A stretch of 64,000 nt of DNA, taken from positions 62,001 through 126,000 of the forward strand of contig JAPQWV010000675.1 of assembly GCA_027422505.1 (NCBI GenBank), written 5' to 3'. The number at the start of each line of letters is the position of its first letter. Position 1 is the stretch's first letter. Both the position numbers and the translations under genes were made by a program. The notes beneath the pieces were generated by a model that was not told the origin of the DNA, did not search any database, and saw only the letters and a list, made by a program, of their open reading frames with translations. Below are positions 11,115 through 22,572 of the stretch, in pieces. The stretch is from Craterostigma plantagineum (lineage: Eukaryota; Streptophyta; Magnoliopsida; Lamiales; Linderniaceae).

Positions 11115-12541
11115 ATGTACAATCACGTCTATTATTCTTCAGCGACAGATCTACCTATGTATGGAGAAAATGAGGTTAACAACATTATTGCAGCAAAGTT
11201 TGAGGCGATTCATCGGAGGATAGACGAGATAGAATTTCAGCGCTCGCAGGCCATGCGTCGTGTTCATCACAGTTGGAATTCAAATGTATTCTACGAGGAT
11301 CCATACTGCGAGGAGCCACGAGAATTTTATAATGAGCAGTTTGCTCCACCTGAAAAGGAGAAAGCCGCCTGGGAGATAGCCTTGAAAAGGCGATAGAACA
11401 GACGGATAAAGCGTTCGAGAGACAGGCCGAACAGAACCGTAGAGCTGAAGAGCGACAACGGAATTTTGATGCTACTTTTAACGAAAGTTCTAAACAGTTA
11501 GAAGCATCAATGCGGAATTTAATGGCCCAAGTGGAGAAGCTAATAATTGAAGAATATGAATCCGAGCACCACACAGAGACATATCCAGAAGAAGCCATCC
11601 AGTTGGTTTGTGGAACGACGCTAGAACCAGTGCTGGAACCAAATGAAGTTGACAATGAGATCGAACCTGAAAAAGTCGATCAACCCGCAGAGGCTACTGT
11701 AGATTTCATTCCATCAAAGCCGAGTCCTCCACATGTCTGGATTCGACCGCCTTTTCCAACAGCGCCACGAAAAGAAAAACAAGGTGATTTGTTATCAAAG
11801 AGCAGCAAAATTGACGGACAAAGGATGATAATTCTCACCGAAGAATGTTCAACATGGATACAGAAGAAGCCACTGAAGCTTAATAATCAGGGGAGTTTTT
11901 ATATTCCGCGTTCTATTGAGGTTCCACTATTCTCTAACTTATGTTATATAAGTGCTAGCATTGACGCGACGCCTCTTTCGTTTCTTAGGAAATTGGGACT
12001 CGGTGAGCCAAAGACTACCTCGACGATTCTCCAAATAGTAGATAGATCGATTACATGTCCACGAGAAACTGTACTGGCAAAGTATTCTGCGTCTTTCAGG
12101 GAAATATTATCTCGAGTGAATACTAGCAAACTGAAAGACCCCCAGCACAACAAGGAGGAGCAAGAAACTTTCGATCCAATTTTACGAGATTTTATGAAAT
12201 CAACAGATCACTCCAAGAGCATAGTCACGGAAGAATTTGCTAAGACGTTGGTGGTCGTTGATTTTGACATTAGTTGGGATCCAAAAGTCGACATATGGAG
12301 AGTGTTTAATGACTGCAACCACAGGAAGCTATATCATTCCGAGATCAAACACCTCTCCAAAAAGGTGAAATCAAAATGTTCAGTACTTCTGCTGAACATA
12401 CAATATCGTCGACCATCAATGCGGACAAGAGTCGAGCTAACGACTATAAAAGCAGCGCTTCTTGGGGGGCAACCCAAGTACTATCTATGTGTTACTATTT
12501 TTCGTATTCGAGTCTTATATTTATCTTATCGCATCTTATAA
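11115..12541 (+). pseudogene. Element B gag/protease-derived protein with deleted pol
   Basis: The first 93 codons (from ATG 11115, 19 bases after the microsatellite) run into a stop at 11396. The protein continues in another frame from about 11390 and stays open to 12541 (343 codons from Met 11510), so one small frameshift separates the halves. The N-terminal half is rich in E, R and Q and looks coiled. Around 11890-12080 is an Athila-type retropepsin region: SFLRKLGLGEP and ILQIVDRSIT match the family, but the active-site motif expected as DLGAS reads YISAS. The end (KAALLGGQP) matches the C-terminus of Athila polyproteins, so protease is fused to the pol tail by a large internal deletion. 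RT, RNase H and integrase are absent. Confidence 0.7.
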
Positions 12542-14136
12542 GTGTGTCTTGCATTTGAATTTATTTTCACAAAAATTCGTATCACGGTGTCGTCTAGTTT
12601 TGTTTCCTCGCAGGCTCGTATCAGTTTGGGGGTGGTTCGTCCGCAGAAGTAGCTCTATCCTGAAGGAACTGAAGTCCTCTACAACTCGCCCACATCAATC
12701 TATGCATTATTCAGGGCAGTGTCACTTAAACTCTCTCTTTACTTTAAATTTCTACACATTGAGGACAATGTGATAATTAGTTTGGGGGTGGGGTGACACA
12801 TGCTATATTTGATATCGATCTCTTTGGTCTATTAGTTGGTTTAACTGATCAATGTTATGATTTGAACGTCACTTATGAAAACTCCTGCCAATGATGAAAA
12901 TTTTTTAAAAATTTTGCTTGTGTCGAGATAAGATTCAGCTAATTGTTTGTGAAAGTTCTGCGTTTTACGTGTTTTGATATTAGCATGATTATCTGACCAC
13001 ATTAATTGCTTCAGAAAAATAGTACGTATCATGAGACACAAACCCAGAAAATATTGTGAGTATTGAGCCAAAAAAAAAAATGAGCAACACAATACTTGCT
13101 CAATGTGTTTTTCATGAGTGGCACGCGTAGTCTGATTATTTTCGAACTTGCTTTGTTATGCATGTCAATATCACTTTGTGGATTTTTGTGTACGAATATG
13201 ATAAAGACACTTAGGATGAGTCACTGGCCTAAATATCTCTGCACCCAACATATCTATCAATTAGTGAGCCTATTTGAGCCTTATTAGCATTATTTCTTCG
13301 ATTTGGAGCCACGATATTTAGCCACATTATCCCTTTATTTTATCCTTCATCCTCGAACCATTGTCAGCATGTTAGCCTACTAGTCGCTTCAGAGTATTGA
13401 GTCTATTAGTTCAGAGTATTTTCGTTGAAAACAAATTCGAATAAAAAAAAAGAGAAAAAAAAAGAAAGTGAAAAAAAAAGTATCGAAAAAAAAAGAAAGA
13501 AAAGAAAAAAAAAATATATTAGAAAATATTTATTTGAAAAACAAAAAGAGGGTTATAGTAGATTTCCAGAATTATTTTCTCGAGTTCTTAGTTTTTAGTG
13601 CATTTTGATAGTAGTACGAGTTTCCATTATTTGGTGTCATATTTTGTTGCTATAGGATATAAACGGAGAAGCGATTTAGCGACTAACATGCTTGACTTTT
13701 TCAGCCCACTTATTCCATATGTCACACCCTTATTACCCTGAGCCCCATTACAACCTTGATAAAGACCTTTTGATTCGTTCACGATATCTACTATGTGAAT
13801 ATGAAGTGATATATTTGCAAGCTTAGAGTAATATCATTCTATGTTGTGCATTGAGCGCTTTTATACAGATCCCGTTAAACACTTCGAGCGAATTGAGCGA
13901 TTCATGTGAGAGTTGTCACTTGATACGTGTTACGATTTGGAAATATTTTTGTGCTATGATATGATTGTGAACTATCATTTCATGTCTCGTGTTTAGCTGA
14001 ACCATTCATTAGTTGATGGCGATTTCGACCGATTGTGCTTTGCTTTCTGAGAACAAACATGGAATTCATTTAGTGACGTAAAATCCTAACTTGATTTAGT
14101 TTTTATCCACTTTTATGATCGAGGACGATCGAAGCT
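12542..14136 (+). other. Element B 3' untranslated region
   Basis: No gene is supported. At 12756-12795 the block TTGAGGACAATGT plus AGTTTGGGGGTGGGG forms an internal purine tract resembling the true one at 14137-14150, as in element A. An A-rich low-complexity stretch runs from about 13442 to 13530. Two plus-strand ORFs (12462-12773, 13096-13287) have no recognisable content. Confidence 0.6.
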
Positions 14137-14150
14137 AGTTTGGGGGTTGT
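14137..14150 (+). other. Element B polypurine tract
   Basis: AGTTTGGGGGTTGT abuts the start of the 3' LTR (TGATAAG at 14151). It is G-rich and placed where plus-strand priming occurs. Confidence 0.8.
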
Positions 14151-16004
14151 TGATAAGTTAGGATTTTACGAACATCTTAGACCCGAAAAATTGCGTAATT
14201 CCATCGTTATATGTCTAAATGTCCGAGAATATCCTATCGTATGTTACTTTTCATATTTTACAGGTAAAAGAGCAAAAAGAGCCAAAAATCGGGAACGAAC
14301 TTGGGCCAAATTTCATCCTAAACTATGAGCCCATGAAAGCCCAAAACAATTCGGCCTATAAGCTAAATTTCGGCCCATGATAGAAGCACAGAAACGGCCC
14401 AATTACTTCAGCCCATTAAGCAGCCCATTAAGCAGCCCAACCCACTATAGATACAATATATATATGTAGATACAAAGAGTGAGAGATAGGGAACGATCGA
14501 ATGGCACACATTGAAGAAAACGACTCACGGCAATCTTGCGAGAAAGGGCCTACTAGCACACACGAGCTGAATTTTGGAGAGAATAAAGAGAAGAACCGAA
14601 GAAAAAAAGGAACAGACACATCGCAGACAAAGGAAGAAAAAATGAGATTTTATGGCAGCGATGTATCCAAGGACGATGCTGAGAACAGATCTTGAAGAAA
14701 TTAAAGATACGCGTGATATTACGATAGGATCTGTTTCTTCATAGAAAATGATGGGTTGAAGTCGCTGCCATCGTCTATAAAAGGAGCAGCTCATCGTGAG
14801 TTCAAGGAGGGCAGATCTCCAACTCACGAAGCTAGCTGCTGCAAGCTCATGTCACGTTAACCAAAAATAAGCCGACACCTCTCCATCATTCGAAGCTCAC
14901 ACCTCAACCACACAACTCTCAAGCCGACACCTCCCGAGCTCACATATCATAGCCGAGGCTGCACGTCCTTTCAAGCATGCAGCTCAGACGAAGCATATAC
15001 GGGCGAGAGATTGAGCTGTTTTTAGGGGGCTGAGAACGCACATACCGAGCTAAGGTCGCGAGGTGGAGCAGGTTGAGAAGGCGCGTTGGGGCTGAAAAGT
15101 TTCTGAGCTGCTGTAATTTGGGAAAGCAGCGAAGATAGGTGGACTCGAACAAGCAAAAAATTACCCAGGCGGGAGGTGACTATTCGCCCACCACCCGTTC
15201 GACGAAAGTACTGTGAGGGGCGTAATTTTCTATCTTTCCTTTTTCTTGTGTTGTTTTATTTATGTGTTGTTTAAACCGTCGTTGCTTTCGCTAATTAATA
15301 TGTTAGCGTAAGTCGTTTTGTGGTTAAGGCCTTATTAGGCCGGATTATGAACTCGTATTAATGTTATCGTACTTTATTTAATCGTATGTGAAAGTTATGT
15401 GTTCTTCGCTGAGTTTAATGCCTGCGTATGATTGATCGCCATATGCTTGTTTTGTTGATTGGTTTATGCGACCGAGAGGTGATTAGACCGGTTAGAATTA
15501 AAGTGTCGAACGCCACGACGTAAAACTGACCAGAAATGGAATCAGTTTCGTCCGTGTGGTTTTCGAGAATTTAGGCGTCAAAGCGCCTAAACTCGGGGAA
15601 ATTTATAAAGCCAAATGCATGCGGAGTAACTACAGTCATATAGGGATATAATTGATTGGTTCATTCTCGCATAGGGTTGCTATACACGCGAGAGCGGGTA
15701 GCACGTATGTTAGAAATTTCTACCTTAACTTAAATCGTATTGATTAGATAAAGTCGATTGCATGAAGACGTAGATTAATCCGTGCCGAAATATGTGCTTT
15801 AATCACGTTTGTCGTCAACTAATATTCATAATCGTTTTATAGCTGTTTATTTGTGTTTTTTTAATTAAAAAAAATATAATTATTTGCATAAGCTAGAATC
15901 GTATTTTAGAATTAATCGAGCTATCCTCGTGGATCGATACTTGGACTTGTCCATTTTATACTACTTGCACGACCTAGTATACTTGCTAGTATTCGAGCGT
16001 GTCA
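14151..16004 (+). repeat. Element B 3' LTR
   Basis: Near-identical copy of 9018-10872, starting TGATAAG and ending GTGTCA. It is followed by GACGT (16005-16009), the second copy of the target duplication. It contains the matching TATA box TATAAAA at 14776-14782. Confidence 0.95.
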
Positions 16005-16009
16005 GACGT

Positions 16010-16913
16010 CTAGAAAATAACATTTATCATCTTACTCATTACTCATTTTCATGGAGTCGGCCATATTAAATGTAACTTTTTTCCATATACCGTCAAGTTA
16101 ACGTCTCATTCCTAATATCTATCATCGTCTCACCTGTAGTTAAGAATGGTCGACCGAGAATTAACGGGACATTATCATCTTCTTCCATGTCTAATATAAC
16201 GAAATCTGCAGGAATCACAAACTTATCCACTTTAGCTAGTACATCCTCGATAACACCTCGAGGGTATTTAATGACCTATCGGCTAATTGAAGGCTCATCC
16301 TAGCGGGTCGTGGTTCGCCTAATCTTAAACGCTTAAACATGGTATATGGCATGAGACTAATACTAGCACCTAAATCAGCTAACGCACGCTCAATTACTGA
16401 ATCGCCTATAAGACAAGAGATAGTAAAACTTTCTGGGTCCTTCAGATTCTTCGAGATCTTGCTTTGGAGTATCGGCGAACACTCTCCTCGCAGGCATACG
16501 GTGGAGACTTGCTCAAGCTTCATTCTGTTCGTCAGCAGGTCCTTCGGGAACTTTTCGAAGCTGAGCATCTCCCTAATGGTTTCAACAAATTGTAAGTTAA
16601 GATGCAATTCCTTACACATACTCATAAATTTACCAAACTGTGCCTCGTCCTTGTCCTTCTTTAACCGAGCTGAATAAGGAATCTTCGGCTGGTATGGCTT
16701 CACCGGTGGCCGCTGGATCTCCTTCACCGTTTCCTTTTCGTGCTCGACCTTCTCCTTCTCTGCTTTGGCCTTATCAATATCGTCGCAGTTGATTTCCTCC
16801 ACCTTTGGTTCGTCACGGCTCTCGAAGTTGGCATTTTCCTTTGCCTTCTTCTCGCAGGCACTTCTTGCAATTCTTGTTCGTTCCTCAAGGTCACCGCCTT
16901 GCAATACTCCTTT
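16010..16913 (-). pseudogene. Element A gag C-terminus and protease, interrupted
   Basis: Minus-strand frame (best part 16904-16236, 222 residues). The first half is charged (EKEKVEHEKETV). Next comes QFGKFMSMCKELHLNLQF and the retropepsin motif ADLGASISLMPY with the catalytic D in DLGA, then SLQLADRSL. Below 16236 the frame shifts, but sequence encoding the rest of the protease (VPLILGRPF-like) is visible to about 16060. These are standard Athila protease features. Upstream it is cut by the chromovirus block (target duplication GGGTT, 16914-16918) and downstream by element B. Before those insertions it joined gag at 45081 and pol at 9012. Confidence 0.85.
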
Positions 16914-16918
16914 GGGTT

Positions 16919-19900
16919 TGTGGCGACCCTCGTTTTCTAATTAAGGTTAGTGGCGGATTTTCGCAACGTAAGTCACGGAAGACCCTTCTAATAAAAACTT
17001 TTTCCTAAAAGATAATATAATACGATAAAATATTAGTTTACATAGTAGTATCTGTACAACGGGCGTAGCCCCAAAAATGTCAAAAGAACAAAAACTCTAT
17101 TATCGCTCCACAGGTCTTCATCCATGTACCGCCCCGCCCTCAAAAGTCCGTGGAGCACCGCCACCAGCCGCCTCAGTCTTGACGCGCGTCGGCGTCAGAC
17201 TCAGTACCTACAACACGTGAACACTGAGCGATTTGCCCAGTAGGTGAATAAAAATGCATGTATGCACGTGAAAGCTCATTCCCGATCCCAATATCTCACA
17301 TGCAATGTTCACTCTTTCTTTTCCCACAATCCTATCAAACACACAACACAGGGCCCTAGGTCAGACTCGACACCTCGCGCGCCCATAATAATAATATACG
17401 GAAGCTTACACTAGCAGCGTTTTGACGATCACGCAACTGCCCTGCTAGGCCGCTCTTCCGTAAGCGGTAGCCTACGCCGACAGCGTTTTGACGATCACGC
17501 AACTGCCCTGTCAGGTCGCTCCCTCCGCTGAAAACATAATCACGACGGTTTTGCACCTCAGGACGTTCACGCCCGAGTAGACAGATCGATCACGCCTGTC
17601 TGCCGTCAAGTGTCATGCGAGTACCAACCTCGACTCCTCAACGAGTCAACAACAAAAATCGCAAACATCTCATTCTACCCCGCTCAACAATATTTCAAAT
17701 CAACCGTCTCAATACGGTGTAAATATCTCACCCATGTGATAGGATATGCATATGCTATGCATATAAACGTCATAATACATGAAACGTGCGTAAAACACAT
17801 AAATCACATAAATCATTGAAGCATATAAAGGCACGTAATTCAAATAAGTGTTTACGCATTGTAGATGAATAATTCACCTACCTGTCCTCCCGATAAAATC
17901 AGTCGACAATCCTGGTGAATTCCCTACAGTTCGAATATCTGAGTACACAATATTATTATATCAGTATATTTACTAAGTCACCTAACTTCGAAATTTTTAA
18001 ACTCTAAATTTTGAAATCATAAAATTATCAAACCCTAAAAATCACGAAAACCCTAAAATGATGAAAACCCTAATTTGTTAAGAACTACTAAATTCCGAAA
18101 ATCTTGTTGGGGAGGTTAAATGTCGAAGTTCTATAAATCTCGAGATCATATGTCGAATCCTTAAATGTCGCGATCATATTGTCTAAGTCCTTAAATGTCG
18201 AGATCGTTATGTATGATAATAGAATATATAGAAATCTTTACAAGTTGATCTGGATTGGTTAAGGTAAATATCGAAATGGCATAAAGAATTGTCGAGATGT
18301 GATTAAATGTCGAAACACATGGAAAATGTCGAAATGAGACTGAAAAATGTCGAGACCTAGTTAAATGTCGACATTTATCCTATAATTATCATTCGACATT
18401 TATACATTCAAAGCCCAGCTTTTATCGAGATTATGATGTTATCGAAATCCTCTCTAAAATGATGTCGACATCTATATTGTTATTATCAAACATCTCGAGA
18501 CCTACATTAGTATATCTCGAATTCTCTGTATAATATACCTTTTTCACAATTGATTGTCAATTACGTTAATGTTAAGAAAGTTGATTAGTCATACTTAGAA
18601 ATGGTATATATAGCTAACACATGTACTATAAGTTCTTTGATAGATTAAATGTATTGATAAGTAGTCACATCATTCTATCTAATGGTATCTATCCACATGG
18701 TCTCAAGAAGTTTCTAAGTCCTTGTACGAAATCTTCAAAACCATGTCGACATTTTATTAGACTTGTCGAGACTTTGTTGGGGAATTAAATGTCGAGACCT
18801 ACAACATGCTTATAAATGTCGAGATCTATTCATCAGAAATTCCAAAATCTTTTCATGAGTCATCTCGACATCTTGCACTGTAATTTCGAAATTCCATCTA
18901 TAATACATGTCGAAGTTTTGCCTTATTACATCTCGATATCTTTCCAATGTCGAGACCTTGTCGACATCCTAATAATGTCGATATCTTTTGTGCTAAAATA
19001 CCATGCCGAGGATTTCTATCAACGTTACTCTCCCCAGAAAACCCTAAAAATCATATCATCAATATCGGCTTCAAGAATTATTTCAAACCCAGAAAATCTT
19101 ACACTATAAATTGTTAAGTTTCTAACCAATATAATAATTCCTTAAGGATACCACAGAATTCGATGTCCCTTAAAAGTTATACTATACAACTAATAGGCCG
19201 AAATTTAAGTAATTAGGGTTTTCTATAGATGTTATAAAGCTGAAATCTTCACAGTTGAATATCACGATATATCATTATAACTAGAGGTCCACACTTGGGC
19301 CCTCACCACCTTATGTATAAATCATAAAACTCAACCTATTCAGTCCTAAGTGCAAATTGAAATCACGGGCTTATCTCATCATAAGAATGTTCATATAATC
19401 ATGAACTAAACAAAATAATTTTTGATGTCCTAATCATAAAAATCTCGAAGCTTTATGCTTAATACAAACCCTTGAAAGCATGTTAAATATATCAAATACA
19501 AAAACTTGCCCATACCTATTTCAAGAGCACGATTTTGGATTGTTATCCTTGAAGGTATTTCCGTTCTTTGAGTTCACGTTGATGCTTAGTGTTGTTAAAT
19601 GTTATTATTAGATATATATGTAGACGTTGGAACTTGTAGTTGATTGGACCTGTTAGTTATCTCTTTTCCTATGCCTTAAGCAACATGATTGTTAAGGTTT
19701 ATTTTGAGGTTTTGGGCTGAAATCACGTAACACACATGGTCCAACATTACAACTCTTTTGATTATTATTTTATTAAACATAGCCCACATTATAAGTCCTA
19801 ATGTTATTACTATTATTATAATTATTTCTAATTAATTCTTTGGTCATATCTTGAAATATTTCTGGACTAATTAAAATTTATATTATTACTTCGAAACTCA

Positions 19901-19982
19901 ATTTCTTACGAAACTTCTTAATTCGCAATTATTACTTATCTAATTACATCAAAATTCCGTATTAAAATCTACGGGTATTACA
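16919..19982 (-). repeat. Element C LTR, copy 1 (outer left, 3' LTR)
   Basis: On the plus strand it runs TGTGGCGACC to GGGTATTACA. It differs from the other two copies at roughly nine or ten sites, for example GTCAC versus GTCGC near 16972 and CATGTAC versus CGTGTAC near 18624. A 30-base block starting CAGCGTTTTGACG is duplicated at 17415 and 17481. The TGTCGA hexamer array lies at about 18118-18985. The small ORFs inside recur in all three LTRs and are not genes. Confidence 0.95.
18118..18985. repeat. TGTCGA hexamer array in C LTR copy 1
   Basis: By eye there are about 17 TGTCGA and two further TCGACA sites in 870 bases, often extended to AAATGTCGA. Chance predicts well under one. The same array occurs at about 30662-31530 and 43210-44078 in the other two LTRs. 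Confidence 0.85.
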
Positions 19983-19997
19983 TCCTCCCCTCCTTAA
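19983..19997 (-). other. Element C polypurine tract, unit 1
   Basis: Minus strand TTAAGGAGGGGAGGA directly precedes the LTR start TGTAATACCCG. The same tract is at 32528-32542 in unit 2. Confidence 0.85.
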
Positions 19998-20016
19998 AGA
20001 AATTTCGTCCCCGAAA

Positions 20017-21040
20017 TTACGCCGACTGGAATAACTCGGGATAACGAACTCTCATATCATCCTCACGCTCCCACGTGGCTTCCTCAACTAATTGATTCCG
20101 CCACAAAACCTTAACTAACGGAATAATCTTATTCCGAAGCTGTTTCATTTCATACATCAAGATTTCTACTGGTCTTTCCTCGTAACTCAAGTCTGGCTTG
20201 AGTTGTTGATAGAGGGTCTCGTTCTGGATCACATGGCTCGGGTCCGCGACATATTTTCGTAACGTCGATACGTGAAATACGTCGTGAACTTGCGATAATG
20301 AAACCGGCAACTCTAATTGGTACGCTACTTCGCCGACTTTTTTAATGATCCTGAAAGGGCCTATGTATCTGGGACTCAGCTTGCCCTTTCTACCGAAACG
20401 CTTTACTCCTTTCATCGGGGAAATTTTTAGGAACACTTGGTCATCTTCTGCAAATTCCAAAGGCCGTCGTCGATGATCTGCATAACTTTTCTGACGACTC
20501 TGTGCGGTTCGCATCCTTTCTCGAATTTTTGTGACAGCTTCTGTCATTTCTCGGATCATATCGGGTCCTAACAGTGTTCGTTCACCGATTTCGTCCCAAT
20601 GGACTGGGGATCGGCACTTGCGCCCATATAACGCCTCGTATGGCGCCATCCCAATTGTAGCGTGAAAACTGTTGTTGTATGAAAATTCTATGAGCGGCAA
20701 ATACTTACTCCAGTGTCCTTTGAAATCGAGCACACATGCCCGTAGCATATCCTCGAGAGTCTGAATCGTTCGTTCAGACTGCCCATCGGTCTGGGGATGG
20801 TACGCAGTACTGAACGAGAGTTTGGTTCCCATCGCTTTCTGTAAGCTTTGCCAAAAGTTCGACAAAAATCTTGAATCTCGATCCGAGACTATAGAAATTG
20901 GAATTCCATGGAGGCGGATGATTTCCTGAATATATAATTCCGCATAGCGTTCCATGGAAAAAGTGGAACTAATTGGAAGGAAATGAGCCGATTTGGTCAG
21001 GCGATCAACAATCACCCAAATACCATCGTGGAGGATTTGG
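20017..21040 (-). pseudogene. Element C integrase C-terminal fragment, unit 1
   Basis: The open frame is 358 residues (21093-20017), but about the first 18 residues come from element D LTR sequence. The C part starts at [16 protein letters not shown] and holds the second catalytic Asp (IVSDRDSRF, residue 71) and the Glu 36 residues later (GQSERTIQ, residue 107). A GPF segment ([19 protein letters not shown]) and a chromodomain-like tail ending [19 protein letters not shown] follow. The zinc finger and first catalytic Asp are missing. Chromodomain tails direct integration to marked chromatin in known chromoviruses. The break is the C/D deletion junction near 21040. Confidence 0.9.
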
Positions 21041-21137
21041 TCATAAGCATACAATAACATACAAGATTCTTGAAACTCACGTAATTCATACACGTAGTTT
21101 ATTGGCCGACCTAATCCTCGGGGACCGGGGTCCTACA
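21041..21137 (-). repeat. Element D 3' LTR remnant, copy 1
   Basis: Matches 28442-28538 base for base from TCATAAGCAT to CGGGGTCCTACA. Left of it the sequence is element C integrase. It is the LTR start (TGTAGGACCCC on the minus strand) only. Confidence 0.92.
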
Positions 21138-21156
21138 TCCTCCCCCCTTAAGGAGG
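21138..21156 (-). other. Element D polypurine tract, copy 1
   Basis: Minus strand CCTCCTTAAGGGGGGAGGA runs into the LTR start TGTAGG. The same tract occurs at 33683-33701 in copy 2 and before the 3' LTR of E. Confidence 0.88.
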
Positions 21157-21171
21157 ATTTCGCCCTCGAAA

Positions 21172-22572
21172 TCAGCCCGTGTGAAACAGCTCGGGATAAC
21201 GAATTCTCATTTCGTCCTCCCGTTTCCATGTGGCTTCTTCCGTGGACTGGTTCCGCCACAGTACTTTCACTAAGGGAATATCTTTATTCCTTAGTCTTTT
21301 AGTCTCGTACATCAATATCTCCACCGGGATCTCTTCGTAACTTAGATCCGGCTTCAATTGTTGATGTAGGGACTCGTTTCCTAGCACGTGGTTTGGGTCA
21401 GCTAGGTATTTCCGCAGTGTCGAGACGTGGAACACGTCGTGCACTTGCGCTAGTGACGCAGGCAGCTCCAATTGGTATGCTACCTCGCCTACCCTTTTCA
21501 GTATCCTAAAGGGTCCTATGTACCTAGGGCTTAACTTCCCTTTCTTTCCAAACCTCTTCACGCCCTTCATTGGCGATACTTTTACAAACACCATATCTCC
21601 TTCTTCAAATTCCAGCGGTCGACGTCTTCGATCTGCGTAGCTCTTCTGTCGACTTTGTGCCGTTCTCATTCTTTCTCGTATCATAGAAATGGCTTCCGTC
21701 ATTTCTCGTACGATGTTGGGGCCTAACATTGCCCGTTCGCCAACCTCGCCCCAATGCACTGGGGATCTGCACCTACGCCCGTATAACGCCTCATACGGTG
21801 CCATCCCGATGGTGACGTGGTAACTGTTGTTGTACGAGAACTCGATCAGAGGGAGGTATCTACTCCAATTCCCTTTGAAATCGAGTACGCATGCTCGTAG
21901 CATGTCCTCCAACGTCTGTATCGTTCTCTCGGATTGACCGTCTGTCTGCGGATGGTAGGCGGTACTAAAGGACAGCCTCGTTCCCATCGCCTTTTGCAAG
22001 CTCGTCCAGAATTTCGACAGAAATCTGGAGTCGCGATCCGAGACTATCGACGATGGAATGCCGTGCAGTCGCACTATCTCTTGGATATAGAGCTCCGCGT
22101 ATCGTTCCATTGAAAACGTCGTACTGATTGGTAGGAAGTGGGCCGACTTGGTTAGTCGATCGATTATTACCCAAATCGCGTCGTGCCCTTTTGCATTCCT
22201 AGGCAATCCTACTACGAAATCCATTGTAATGTTATCCCATTTCCATTCTGGAATGGGTAACGGTTGTAGGGTTCCCGCCGGCCTTTGATGCTCGGCCTTA
22301 ATCTGCTGGCATGTCAGGCATTGACTCACGAAGATCGCGATGTCCTTCTTCATGCCTGGCCACCAGTAGTTTTCCTTGAGATCTCTGTACATCTTCGTCG
22401 CTCCTGGGTGTACCGAGTACGCCGTAGTATGTGCTTCCGTCATTATTAGCCGTCGTAGTTCGGCGTCGTCTGGCACGTACAACCGGTTCTTGAAGTATAA
22501 TCGTTCGTCTCCCTGTATCATAAGGTCTCCAGTTGGTTGTCCCGGTAGTGCCTCCTTAGTCTTCGCATACAA
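21172..22572 (-). CDS. Element D integrase with chromodomain-like tail, copy 1
   Basis: A 466-codon open frame that would insert element DNA into the genome. The zinc-finger residues are H48, H55, C85 and C88. The catalytic triad is D118 (TMDFV), D179 (IVSDRDSRF) and E215 (DGQSERTIQ), the DD35E spacing. A GPF segment lies near 352-370. The last 60 residues, ending [19 protein letters not shown], form a chromodomain-like module. In an intact relative this would be the C-terminal part of one polyprotein. Here it is cut from the upstream frame by the rearrangement at about 22570-22690. The first Met is therefore probably not a real start. Confidence 0.85.
   Translation of the reverse strand: MYAKTKEALPGQPTGDLMIQGDERLYFKNRLYVPDDAELRRLIMTEAHTTAYSVHPGATKMYRDLKENYWWPGMKKDIAIFVSQCLTCQQIKAEHQRPAGTLQPLPIPEWKWDNITMDFVVGLPRNAKGHDAIWVIIDRLTKSAHFLPISTTFSMERYAELYIQEIVRLHGIPSSIVSDRDSRFLSKFWTSLQKAMGTRLSFSTAYHPQTDGQSERTIQTLEDMLRACVLDFKGNWSRYLPLIEFSYNNSYHVTIGMAPYEALYGRRCRSPVHWGEVGERAMLGPNIVREMTEAISMIRERMRTAQSRQKSYADRRRRPLEFEEGDMVFVKVSPMKGVKRFGKKGKLSPRYIGPFRILKRVGEVAYQLELPASLAQVHDVFHVSTLRKYLADPNHVLGNESLHQQLKPDLSYEEIPVEILMYETKRLRNKDIPLVKVLWRNQSTEEATWKREDEMRIRYPELFHTG

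Larger units (their letters stand above)
9018..16004 (+). mobile_element. Element B: non-autonomous Athila-related LTR retrotransposon
   Basis: Two LTRs of 1855 and 1854 bases flank a 3.28-kb interior. The 5-bp target duplication GACGT sits at 9013-9017 and 16005-16009, so the borders are exact. The interior has a tRNA-Asp-type primer site, one broken gag/protease-derived frame and a purine tract, but no RT, RNase H or integrase. The LTRs differ at about two dozen sites by eye (roughly 1.3 percent), so insertion is fairly recent and must have used enzymes supplied by another element. It lies in pol of element A, in opposite orientation. Confidence 0.93.

Noticed and set aside
17356..17556. 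66-residue ORF repeated three times with internal similarity
   Set aside because: It lies in the C LTR and reflects the 30-base duplication CAGCGTTTTGACG; same in each LTR copy.
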